A stretch of DNA of 42,501 nt from contig JAFKFJ010000188.1 of assembly GCA_017307335.1 (NCBI GenBank), positions 1 through 42,501 of the forward strand, in the 5' to 3' direction. This stretch comes from Alphaproteobacteria bacterium (lineage in GTDB: Bacteria; Pseudomonadota; Alphaproteobacteria; Acetobacterales; Acetobacteraceae). Both the position numbers and the translations under genes were made by a program. The notes under the pieces were generated by a model that made no database searches, was not told where the DNA came from, and saw only the letters and a program-made list of their open reading frames with translations. Of this stretch, positions 27,781 through 34,870 are shown in pieces; within the stretch, counting starts at the first letter, position 1; the number at the start of each line of letters is the position of its first letter.

Positions 27781-29229
27781 ATGACGCTCGACGACACCAT
27801 TGCAGTCGACCTGCTCATCGGCGGTGAGTGGCAGCGGGCCCAATCCGGCGAGCGAATTGAACTGATCAACCCGGCGACCGAAGAGTCGGTCGGCACCGCG
27901 GCGCAAGCGTCACGTGCCGATACCGACGCCGCGATCGCGGCGGCTTCCGACGGTCTCAAGGTGTGGTCAAGGACGGCCCCATGGGATCGCGCGAAGGTGC
28001 TGCGCAAGGCTGCCGTCCTGCTCGCGGAACGGGGCGAGGCTGTTGCGCGGCGCGTCGTTCTGGAATGCGGCAAGCCGATCGCACAGTCGCGCGCCGAGGT
28101 CGCGAGTTGCGTGGACTATTTCGACTGGTTTGCAGGTGAAGCGCAGCGCCTTTACGGGGAGGTGCTGCAAGGCCGAACGGCGGAACAGAAATTCATGGCG
28201 ACGAAAGAGCCGGTGGGCGTCGTCGCCGCCTTCACTGCCTGGAACTTCCCGATCTCGCTGCAGGCGCGCAAGATCGCGCCGGCGCTGGCGGCCGGCTGTT
28301 CCGTCGTGTGTCGTCCCGCGGAAGAAGGCACGGGGGCGGTCGCGCTGATGCTGCAATGCCTGATCGAGGCCGGGCTGCCGCCGGGCGTCGTCAACATGGT
28401 GAGCGGCGCTCCGCAGGAGATCTCGGAGACCGTGATGGACAGCGAGATCGTCCGCAAGGTCTCGTTCACTGGGAGCATCCCGGTCGGCAAATGGTTCATC
28501 CGGCGATCCGCTGACACGGTGAAGCGGATGTCGATGGAACTGGGCGGTCACGCGCCGGTCATCATCTGGGATGATGTGGACGCGGCCCGCATCGCGGCAC
28601 TCGCGGCGGTCGGAAAGTTCCGCAACAACGGGCAGGTCTGTGTCTCCCCGACGCGGTTCTTTGTGCATGACGGGTTGAAGGAGGCGTTCATCGACGCCTT
28701 CATCGGTGCCACCAAGGCGATGAAGCTCGGCAATGGTCTCGACTCGTCGGTCGACATTGGCCCGCTGATCAATGCTCGGCGCTTGGACGCGATCAAGGGC
28801 ATCGTCGAGGACACGCAGTCCGGAGGCGCCAGGCTCGCGGCCGGTGGGCAGCGGCCAGCGGGCATCAATCGCGGGTACTTTTTTGAGCCGACGGTGTTCA
28901 CCGATACGCCCGACAGCGCCCGCGGCATGATCGACGAGCCGTTCGGCCCCATCGCGATGCTCACCAGCTTCGACGAATTCGACGACGTGATCGCGCGCGC
29001 GAACAGCCTGCCGCAGGGGCTCGCCGCTTATGTGTTTACGAACTCGCTGAAGCGGGCGCACATGACGGCGGATGCGCTCAAGACCGGCATCGTTTGTGTC
29101 AACACGCTGCAGGCCGCAACGACCGAGATGCCATTCGGCGGCGTGAAGCACTCGGGCTTCGGGCGTGAAGGCGGATCACACTCCATCCAGGACTATCTGG
29201 ACACCAAGTTCATCAACATCGTGATGTGA
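27781..29229 (+). CDS. NAD(P)-dependent aldehyde dehydrogenase (succinate-semialdehyde dehydrogenase-like)
   Basis: 482 residues from the ATG at 27781, with AAAGGAAG upstream. Seen: 'FTAWNFPISLQARKIAPALA' with oxyanion Asn155, 'VSFTGSIPVGKW', general base Glu253 in 'MELGGHAPVI', nucleophile Cys287 in 'NNGQVCVSPTRFF', and 'EPFGPIAMLTSFDE'. Length and 'MPFGGVKHSGFGREGG' fit the GabD/SSADH-like branch. One oddity: the usual 'KPAE' is 'RPAEEGTGAV', so the Lys that often contacts the cofactor ribose/phosphate is Arg. It stands alone between a dead paralogue and the convergent ADP-ribosylglycohydrolase; the 264 bases after it hold nothing recognisable. Confidence 0.94.
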   Translation: MTLDDTIAVDLLIGGEWQRAQSGERIELINPATEESVGTAAQASRADTDAAIAAASDGLKVWSRTAPWDRAKVLRKAAVLLAERGEAVARRVVLECGKPIAQSRAEVASCVDYFDWFAGEAQRLYGEVLQGRTAEQKFMATKEPVGVVAAFTAWNFPISLQARKIAPALAAGCSVVCRPAEEGTGAVALMLQCLIEAGLPPGVVNMVSGAPQEISETVMDSEIVRKVSFTGSIPVGKWFIRRSADTVKRMSMELGGHAPVIIWDDVDAARIAALAAVGKFRNNGQVCVSPTRFFVHDGLKEAFIDAFIGATKAMKLGNGLDSSVDIGPLINARRLDAIKGIVEDTQSGGARLAAGGQRPAGINRGYFFEPTVFTDTPDSARGMIDEPFGPIAMLTSFDEFDDVIARANSLPQGLAAYVFTNSLKRAHMTADALKTGIVCVNTLQAATTEMPFGGVKHSGFGREGGSHSIQDYLDTKFINIVM

Positions 29230-29493
29230 CGAAAGGCGTAAGCCGCGGGCAAGGCGGCAGCGTGATGCGCTGCTCCGGCGATGGTGCTGACCTGTCCGTG
29301 CTGTCTGTTCGATAGTCGGTGGCCGCGTGTGGCCGTCGCGGGTTCCAGACCTGCAATAGGCCCGCCACGCCGCCGGTCCGGCGCACAGTACCTGGCGCGC
29401 GAAAGTGCGGCGCAGTATCGACCGTGTGGGTCAACAAAAGGGAGCGGTCCGGAGAGAACCCCTCACCCGGCATGTATGGCCTGCGTGCCGCGT

Positions 29494-30603
29494 TCAGCTC
29501 ACCTGCCGGTTGCGATCGAAGAGCGCGTTGGCGAGGGTCTCGATCCGGTCGCGCCAAGCCAGCTTCGCGCGCCACGCATCGGGAATGGCGCTCGCCCCGT
29601 AGAGTGCGCCGGCGAGCTGCCCGGCAACCGCGGTCGCGCTGTCGGCGTCGTCGCCGAGATTGGCCGCGACGAGCACCGCGTCGCGGAAATTGTCGGTCTG
29701 CCAGACCGACCACAGCGCCGCTTCCAGCGTGTGCACGACATAACCGCTCGAACGTATCTGATCGCGCGTCTTCTCCTTCCACTCGCCCGCGGAGATGAAC
29801 AGCAGCTTCGGTGCGAGGCTCATCACCCGCGGCCGCGTCGCTCCCTCCTTGTCGGCGCCACTCAGCGCGTCGAGCAACTGCACGACGAAGAGGCGGCAAG
29901 CATCGAGGCATTCCTGCGTGCCGTGCGTGGTGCGCGACTGTTTCTGCGCCAGGAACTCGGCGCGGTCCTCGTCGCCGGCGGCGAAGATGGCGAGTGGCGC
30001 GAGGCGCGCGAGCGACCCGTTGCCGGCGGCGCGCGCTTCCTCGCTGCCGGCGGCGGCGATGCCGGTCGCGGCAAACGCTTCGATCGCGGCGCGCGTGGTG
30101 ACGCCGATGTCGAAGCATTTCCCGGGCACCGTATTCTCGCCGCGCTCGAGCCAGGCGCGGAAGCGTGTCATCAGGTCGTCCTGATCGACCGTGCCGGCCG
30201 CCAACAGCGACTCCGCGAGGCAAAGCGCCATGGTCGTGTCGTCGGTCCACTCCCCGGGCGCGAGCTTGAACGGGCCGCCGCCGATCATGTCGGTGAGCGG
30301 GGGAAAGCTGCCGCGCGGCTTGAACTCCACCGCGGCCCCCACCGCGTCGCCGACGGCGAGGCCGAGGAAGCAGCCGAGCGCGCGATCCCGCGCCGCCGCC
30401 TCGTCGAGCGGCGGCCAATCCGGGCCGCGCAACGCGGCGATGCGGGGATCGATCGGCGGCGGGCCCTGGTCCGGCCCCGGCGGGACGCCACTGTTCACCT
30501 TCGCGATCAGCAGGTCCGACGCGCCGGGCAGCAGGTAGCTGTACTGCTCGACCTTGCGCGCCTCCGCCACGACGTCGTCGCTCTCGTCCGCGGAACCGCT
30601 CAT
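29494..30603 (-). CDS. ADP-ribosylglycohydrolase family protein, candidate immunity enzyme
   Basis: 369 residues. It would remove ADP-ribose from modified proteins. Seen: 'GCFLGLAVGDAVGAAVEF' (78-95), di-metal motif 'EWTDDTTMAL' (118-127), 'GNGSLARLAPLA' (194-205) and the second metal motif 'GDDADSATAVAGQLAGA' (317-333), so the active site is complete. The catalytic core starts at about residue 73; the first 70 residues are an unusual Pro-rich extension ('SGVPPGPDQGPPPIDPRIAA'). The start ATG shares one base with the stop of the ADP-ribosyltransferase gene upstream (TGATG), so the two are made together. This matches the toxin-immunity order; Tri1, the immunity of the Tre1 toxin, is of this family and also has an N-terminal extension. 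Confidence 0.93.
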   Translation of the reverse strand: MSGSADESDDVVAEARKVEQYSYLLPGASDLLIAKVNSGVPPGPDQGPPPIDPRIAALRGPDWPPLDEAAARDRALGCFLGLAVGDAVGAAVEFKPRGSFPPLTDMIGGGPFKLAPGEWTDDTTMALCLAESLLAAGTVDQDDLMTRFRAWLERGENTVPGKCFDIGVTTRAAIEAFAATGIAAAGSEEARAAGNGSLARLAPLAIFAAGDEDRAEFLAQKQSRTTHGTQECLDACRLFVVQLLDALSGADKEGATRPRVMSLAPKLLFISAGEWKEKTRDQIRSSGYVVHTLEAALWSVWQTDNFRDAVLVAANLGDDADSATAVAGQLAGALYGASAIPDAWRAKLAWRDRIETLANALFDRNRQVS

Positions 30604-32264
30604 CAGACCTCCTGCACCACTACGAGGATTTTGGTCGGGTCGGAACCATCGCGCGACAGCACCCTAAACTGCGTGCCCGGCACGAACAGCACCTCGGACT
30701 CCTTCGGATAGGCGGACATCGGCGCCACGTTGCGCCCGGTGTTGCCGTGCACCGATATCTGGTACTTGCCGGGGAAGTTGTAACCGACGCCCGTGCTCCA
30801 GAACGCCTTCACCGTGAACACGTTGCCCGGCTGGTACTGCGCGTCCGCCCCCGGCCATTCGGACTCGCCGCGGCGGGTGACACCCCCGCCGTAGGGCGGC
30901 AGTTTCTGCACCGCCTTCGCCGCCTCGGCGTTCTTGATCTCGGTGTCCGCCTTCTGCTTCCCGATGGGTGCCGAGGGTAAGCCGAGCAACAGGGCGTTCA
31001 TCTCCTTAAAGTCGTTGGTCGTGTAAGTATACACGGCAACCATCTCACCCGGCGAGAGCTTGCTCGGATTGGCGCCAAAGGCGACGGTCGTGTTGACCGC
31101 GTCGAGAAGCCGTTCCTTGAACTGGTCGGGCGCGAGGGCCGTCTGCATCTGGGCTTCCGGAGAGGAGGGGTCGGCCTTCGCGAGATCATCCACCTGCTTC
31201 ATGAGCGGCGGTGCCAGGAGTTCGTTCTTGAACCGGTCGCTCAGCGTCTTGTATGTGTTTCGTTGCAGGGCCCGAAGCCCGAAGAGCGCCGCCTGGGGAT
31301 CGTTCGCCGCCTGCTTGATGAGCGCGTCAAGCGCGGCCTTGACTCCCGCTGCACCCTGCTCAAGCCAGTCGAGGCTGTCCTTCTTGGCCCGCAGGCTGTA
31401 GGCGTCGCAGGCGCCAGCGATGAGCGTGCGCTCGACCGCTGTCTCCCCCCATTTTGCCCACGAAACGGCATTCGCCTTGAGGGTGTTGACGCGGGCCAGC
31501 AGGGCGGGCGCCTTTGCGAGTTCGCCGGCGATCTGATCCGGGCCTGCATTCGCGAGGTCGGTGCGCTCCTGCGTCAGCTCGGCGTGCTGCTTGCGGAAGA
31601 GCTTCTGAAGCGGCGCATCGACGATTTTCGGGAGCTCGGCCTGTGCCTCCGCCAGCGATTTGTCGATGTCGGCAAGCGCGCTCGCTCGCGCCGGGAGGAT
31701 CTGCAAGACCTGATTCGCCGTGGCCGTCAGCGCGTTGGCATTGTTTGCGCAGGCGGCGAGGGCCTGTTCAGCGGCCTGCAGGAGCGGGGCATCAACCTGC
31801 GAGCTCAGTGTGATGCGCTCGTTCTGCACTCCCGCCAGCCGCTTGCCGAGCGGCTGGGCGAATACCGGCTCGCTGATCTTGCCGATGGCGGTCGCCGCAG
31901 CGTTCGCGGCGTTGAGAGCCTCCTGTGCCCTCTGGGCACGCCGGGCCGCATCGGCGAGGAAGCCGTCGACGGCGGGTTTTGCCGTCGCGGCGGCGGCCCG
32001 CGCGGAGTTCTTGACGGCCTCGAGTGCGTCGCATTTCCCCTGGTTGTCGGGCCTGGCGAGCGCGGACTGCCGCGCCTGGTCCAGGGTATTCAGCTGTGCG
32101 GCCAGCCCCAGATGCTGCAGCCCGGCGCTGCTCAGGCGGGCGAGTTGCGCGCGCAGCGCGTTCAGGGCTTCCGCCACTTTGCCGTCGCGCGCGCGAACCA
32201 GTTCGTCGGTGACAAACGTGCCCCCGGTGAGCACGCGCACAAAGCGCTGCACAGTGACGCTCAT
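30603..32264 (-). CDS. Alanine-rich helical protein with C-terminal ADP-ribosyltransferase domain, candidate toxin
   Basis: 553 residues. Residues 1-400 are Ala/Gln/Leu-rich and almost wholly helical with coiled-coil character, no signal peptide or membrane segment; I do not recognise this part. Residues about 405-553 fit an R-S-E mono-ADP-ribosyltransferase: 'VAVYTYTTNDFKEMNALLLG' (the family's 'YT...y..iN..L' entry), Arg465 in 'VTRRGESEWPG', 'NVFTVKAFWSTG' (S490-T-G in place of S-T-S), and 'YPKESEVLFVPGTQFRVLS' with E522-x-E524. E-x-E usually means arginine as acceptor. Its stop overlaps the start of an ADP-ribosylglycohydrolase. The call rests on motif reading; the deviation from STS and lack of a secretion partner leave target and delivery open. 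Confidence 0.78.
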   Translation of the reverse strand: MSVTVQRFVRVLTGGTFVTDELVRARDGKVAEALNALRAQLARLSSAGLQHLGLAAQLNTLDQARQSALARPDNQGKCDALEAVKNSARAAAATAKPAVDGFLADAARRAQRAQEALNAANAAATAIGKISEPVFAQPLGKRLAGVQNERITLSSQVDAPLLQAAEQALAACANNANALTATANQVLQILPARASALADIDKSLAEAQAELPKIVDAPLQKLFRKQHAELTQERTDLANAGPDQIAGELAKAPALLARVNTLKANAVSWAKWGETAVERTLIAGACDAYSLRAKKDSLDWLEQGAAGVKAALDALIKQAANDPQAALFGLRALQRNTYKTLSDRFKNELLAPPLMKQVDDLAKADPSSPEAQMQTALAPDQFKERLLDAVNTTVAFGANPSKLSPGEMVAVYTYTTNDFKEMNALLLGLPSAPIGKQKADTEIKNAEAAKAVQKLPPYGGGVTRRGESEWPGADAQYQPGNVFTVKAFWSTGVGYNFPGKYQISVHGNTGRNVAPMSAYPKESEVLFVPGTQFRVLSRDGSDPTKILVVVQEV

Positions 32265-32306
32265 GCTGCCAAGCTCCCTCCGTGGCGGCAGGGTCGCGGC
32301 CTCATG

Positions 32307-32804
32307 CTATTTGCCGAGGCCGTCGCGCAGGGCGTCGGCCATTTGCGCGAGCGCACTGCCGAGCGTGGCCCTGATGGAAACGGGGGTTCCGAACGGATTC
32401 GCGTCGCACACTTCGACGGCCTCGCTGCTCTCGAGGTAGCTGCGGAAGTCATCAATGATGCCGAGCGCCTTCGGACCGAACTTGCGCATCGCTGCGGGTT
32501 CTGCCGCCCCGAGCTCGAATAGGGCTGCCTTGAGCGGCACGCGGTGATTGCCGGTCACAGCGTTCAGTCCGAACTCGGCGATCTCCTCGAGCGTGTCGTC
32601 GCCGCTTTTCCGCAGCGCCGCCTGCAAGGCCGCGATCTGATCGTCCACCGTGTCGCTCGCCGCGTCCCACGCATCGCGGGCGGACCGCCAGCGCGCGGTT
32701 ACCTCGCCGGTCACGCTGACTGGGTTCCGGCCACCCGCCCGTGGCACGGTGACGCCGAGGACCTGTTGGACCCACGCGGCCCTTGCGTCGTCGCCGCCGC
32801 TCAT
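32307..32804 (-). CDS. Helical protein of unknown function, first gene of the ADP-ribosylation operon
   Basis: 165 residues. It lies 42 bases upstream of the ADP-ribosyltransferase gene on the same strand, so the three genes are probably cotranscribed. No signal peptide or membrane helix. Recognisable blocks are 'VTARWRSARDAWDAASDTVD' followed by 'DQIAALQAALRKSGDDTLEE' (long helix), 'IAEFGLNAVTGNHRVPLKAA' and a C-terminal 'DANPFGTPVSIRATLGSAL'. I cannot name a family. The regular helical pattern and position suggest a chaperone, adaptor or split N-terminal part of the toxin, all inference. The start ATG at 32804 is the first in frame; no strong ribosome site is seen. Confidence 0.7.
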   Translation of the reverse strand: MSGGDDARAAWVQQVLGVTVPRAGGRNPVSVTGEVTARWRSARDAWDAASDTVDDQIAALQAALRKSGDDTLEEIAEFGLNAVTGNHRVPLKAALFELGAAEPAAMRKFGPKALGIIDDFRSYLESSEAVEVCDANPFGTPVSIRATLGSALAQMADALRDGLGK

Positions 32805-32986
32805 CGCATCGTCACCCTGAGGTAAATACGACGTCCATTGCTCGACTTCCGCGTGCTCCGGCAGCCCACCGATTCAATGTCACCGTGCCCACGGCGCGCA
32901 CTGGCGCGCGCGAGCATCGAGGCTAGTATGGGTTCGGAACAGGTGCAACAAACGCCGGTCGCTCGGCCGGTGAAGGGGGACGCGGG

Positions 32987-33381
32987 ATGCACCCGCAACT
33001 GGCCGGACACCGCGCGCTCATCACCGGCGGCGGGAATGGCCTCCGCCTCGCTGCGGCCGAGGTGCTGGCCTGGGAAGGCTGCAACGTCACCCCGCTCGCG
33101 CCGATCCGGCCCAGCTCGACGCCGCCGCGGCTGGAAGCGGTGCGCCCCACCGCGGAGGCGGCGGGCGAGATCGACATCCTGGTCAACAATGCGGGAGCCA
33201 TTCCGCCGGGCGACCTTCTCGCTGTCGATGAGGCAACCTGGCGGCGCGTGGGACCTTTCGGCTTCATCGGCTTCTGCCGCGCCGCGCGGGGATCATTGTC
33301 AACGTCATCGGTGCGGCCGGCGAGCAGTTTCCGCCCGGCTACACCTCCGGCACGGCGCTGACGATCAACGGCGGCGGATAG
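32987..33381 (+). pseudogene. Short-chain dehydrogenase remnant
   Basis: Starts like a normal SDR with a good ribosome site (AAGGGGGA) and 'LAGHRALITGGGNGLRLAAA' (the second Gly-rich position already altered), then 'GEIDILVNNAGAIPPGD' and 'ATWRRV'. It then jumps, through a deletion and frameshift near 33290, to a C-terminal scrap in another frame, 'IVNVIGAAGEQFPPGYTSG' with 'TALTINGGG' and TAG at 33381. The catalytic Tyr-Lys region is missing. The fragment is about half the usual length, so it is non-functional. Confidence 0.85.
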
Positions 33382-33517
33382 CGCCGCCGCTCAGGTCGCA
33401 TCGTCGGGCGCCGGCGGCGCCGAGCAGGCGCAGGCCTCGTCGGCTGCGGCCGCGCAACGGCGTCATGTTCGTCTTGGTCCAGTTCTCGTCGAGACGTACC
33501 AGACGCTCGGGGTTCAG

Positions 33518-33850
33518 TTGGAGTTGGACTCCAGGCGATCCTTCACGAACGTGGCTGCACGCAGCGCAACCTCGTTCACCAGATTCGGGCGGCGTTGGCG
33601 GAGACCTAAACGTGCAAAATCGCCTTCGACGATCCTCATGGAGTCAATCGACGCCATCAGGAACTTTGGCAACTTCGCGGCACATCCACTAACCGACCAG
33701 ACGACCCCTCGGATCCTCGACGTGGAGCCCGAGGAAGCAGACTGGTGCCTGCAGCCGCTGTCGCCGTGTGCGCCGACTGCGGGTGTAGAAGAGGGCGGCA
33801 TAGGGGCGCATCCGCGGGTGCCCCTGGCAGCACCCCATGCTGGGTGGTGA
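33518..33850 (+). pseudogene. DUF4145-like fragment
   Basis: Only the C-terminal hallmark of DUF4145 is convincing: 'ESIDAIRNFGNFAAHPLTD' followed by 'RILDVEPEEADW' (about 33638-33746). The residues before it in this frame are Arg-rich and look like out-of-frame sequence, and those after it lose similarity, so this is probably a truncated or frameshifted gene. DUF4145 occurs in restriction-type and other defence proteins and in stand-alone proteins of unknown function. It lies between an SDR remnant and a toxin-antitoxin module. The rest of the 632-base stretch 33382-34013 shows no gene apart from a 43-codon tail that ends at 34007 (see the repeat). Confidence 0.5.
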
Positions 33851-33952
33851 ACGTGAGGGGGGCGTGGGGTGGTGAGCTTTGCGACTGACCTTGCAAGCCT
33901 CTATTTTCGTGGAGAAAATTGTTTCGTGGAAAAAATTGAGCAGAATGTTTCG

Positions 33953-34007
33953 TTGGCGGGCTGCGACCGACGATGATGAGCACTATGTCTACGCCATAGC
34001 CCTATGA
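33953..34007 (+). repeat. Diverged direct repeat, copy 1 (coding-like tail)
   Basis: Matches 34693-34747 at a constant offset of 740 bases. Blocks of identity are ttggcggg, then 27 of 30 bases from 33974 to 34003. Read in frame, both copies end in the same residues, 'YVYAIAL' and a stop; the differences inside this block are at third codon positions. In copy 1 the frame is open back to 33876 and reads 'SIFVEKIVSWKKLSRMFRWR' before the repeat. It ends 7 bases from the toxin stop codon. Confidence 0.7.
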
Positions 34008-34013
34008 CGAACG

Positions 34014-34343
34014 TCAGTCCGCGAGGCCCATGACGAAGGCCAGGGCAATGTTGAGGCGCCCGATATCGGCGCCGGTCAGACGCCCAACCAATTGTCCAAT
34101 CCGTTCGCGTCGGACCGTGACGGGTTTGTCAGCCATGACCTGCGAACGAGCGCGCAAGCCATTTTCTTCATTCGGCTCGATAGTGACGCGAAAATCCGGT
34201 GCATCGACGACATCGGACGTCATCTGGCAAATCACGACCGATGGATGGGTTTCGGGAAAGGCATTGGTCTGCACGACGACGGCCGGTCGCGGCTTTCCGT
34301 AGTCACCCGCCGCCGCGACGACAACGACATCGCCGCGCCTCAT
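34014..34343 (-). CDS. PemK/MazF-type mRNA interferase toxin
   Basis: 109 residues, the standard length. Seen: 'MRRGDVVVVAAAGDYGKPRP' (the conserved 'RGdv...G..GK.RPavvv' start), 'VVICQMTSDVVDAPDFRVTI' and 'SQVMADKPVTVRRERIGQLV' followed by 'GRLTGADIGRLNIALAFVMG'. These enzymes cut mRNA at short motifs when not held by the antitoxin. Its ATG overlaps the antitoxin stop by 4 bases. The module is framed by the 33953 and 34693 repeats, suggesting it arrived as a unit or replaced something between two related sequences. All the usual conserved positions appear present, so it is probably active. Confidence 0.93.
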   Translation of the reverse strand: MRRGDVVVVAAAGDYGKPRPAVVVQTNAFPETHPSVVICQMTSDVVDAPDFRVTIEPNEENGLRARSQVMADKPVTVRRERIGQLVGRLTGADIGRLNIALAFVMGLAD

Positions 34344-34558
34344 TGTCCGCTTGAATCGGGTGCGTCAAATTCCGAAACGGCCTCAATCCAGTTCAGAGCT
34401 TCATCTTCCAGGCGCCGGTCGAGACGGGTGACCTGGGCGGCAACGCGCTTTCGAACAGACGCCAATCGCGCGTCAGGCACGACAAGACGCAATTCCCGCA
34501 GCCCACGCCCGCGCCGCCGCTGGCGCATAATTCTCATCCGTTCAGCGGTTGCCGTCAC
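34340..34558 (-). CDS. MazE-like antitoxin (DUF3018 type)
   Basis: 72 residues if started at the GTG at 34558, which has a perfect AGGAG six bases upstream; a GTG at 34591 in the same frame has no ribosome site and overlaps the operator region, so the shorter form is preferred. Seen: 'RMRIMRQRRRGRGLRELRLV' with 'VPDARL' (the family's 'R.r.r..GlRpv.iwVPD' block) and 'DEALNWIEAVSEFD' at the C-terminus, the part that neutralises the toxin. The basic N-terminus would bind the operator. It overlaps the toxin gene by 4 bases and is transcribed first, as usual for the class. Confidence 0.9.
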   Translation of the reverse strand: MTATAERMRIMRQRRRGRGLRELRLVVPDARLASVRKRVAAQVTRLDRRLEDEALNWIEAVSEFDAPDSSGQ

Positions 34559-34592
34559 TTCGATCTCCTGGGCGACTCTCGACGCACTCACT

Positions 34593-34604
34593 GTAACGCG
34601 TTAC
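34593..34604. promoter_or_regulatory. Candidate autoregulatory operator (GTAACGCGTTAC)
   Basis: A perfect 12-base palindrome 35 bases upstream of the antitoxin start, where the promoter of the toxin-antitoxin operon should lie. Antitoxin-toxin complexes usually repress their own promoter through such palindromes. No clear -10/-35 pair is evident. Confidence 0.5.
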
Positions 34605-34692
34605 GACATCCGCGACAATGGCCCCTTGAAATCTGACGGCGTAGGGGAATCCCGGCGGCTGGCAGGATAGTGGGGAGGGCTCTGGCGTAGAT

Positions 34693-34747
34693 TTGGCGGG
34701 ACGTGCGGGATAGTGATGAGAACTACGTCTACGCTATAGCCCTCTAA
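34693..34747 (+). repeat. Diverged direct repeat, copy 2 (coding-like tail)
   Basis: Partner of 33953-34007. The reading frame here is short: a TAG at 34688-34690 directly precedes 'IWRDVRDSDENYVYAIAL' and a TAA. The alignment with copy 1 keeps the Trp-Arg, Asp, Asp-Glu and the terminal 'YVYAIAL'. It sits in the 312-base stretch between the antitoxin and the AraC-type regulator, which otherwise holds only the operator palindrome. Confidence 0.7.
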
Positions 34748-34870
34748 AATCATTGATGAAGCGGACCCGGCGCAGAAGCGCCGAGACTTTTCGAACGGTT
34801 GACAGGAAACTCCGCAAGATTTGTCGGCTCGACCCGTGCCATCGTCGTCATGCATCGGAGTTGGACGGTC

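Noticed and set aside
29494-32264. DraT/DraG nitrogenase control pair
   Set aside because: The transferase has the E-x-E toxin-type signature and a large helical half, unlike DraT, and no nif gene is near.
34243-34256. Possible duplicated tRNA-Ser 3' end (ggatgggtttcggg versus ggatgggattcgaa)
   Set aside because: Only about 11 of 14 bases match and it lies inside the toxin gene; not better than chance.
33953-34747. Insertion-sequence interpretation of the toxin-antitoxin flanks
   Set aside because: The flanks are direct, not inverted, too diverged for target-site duplications, and no transposase is present.
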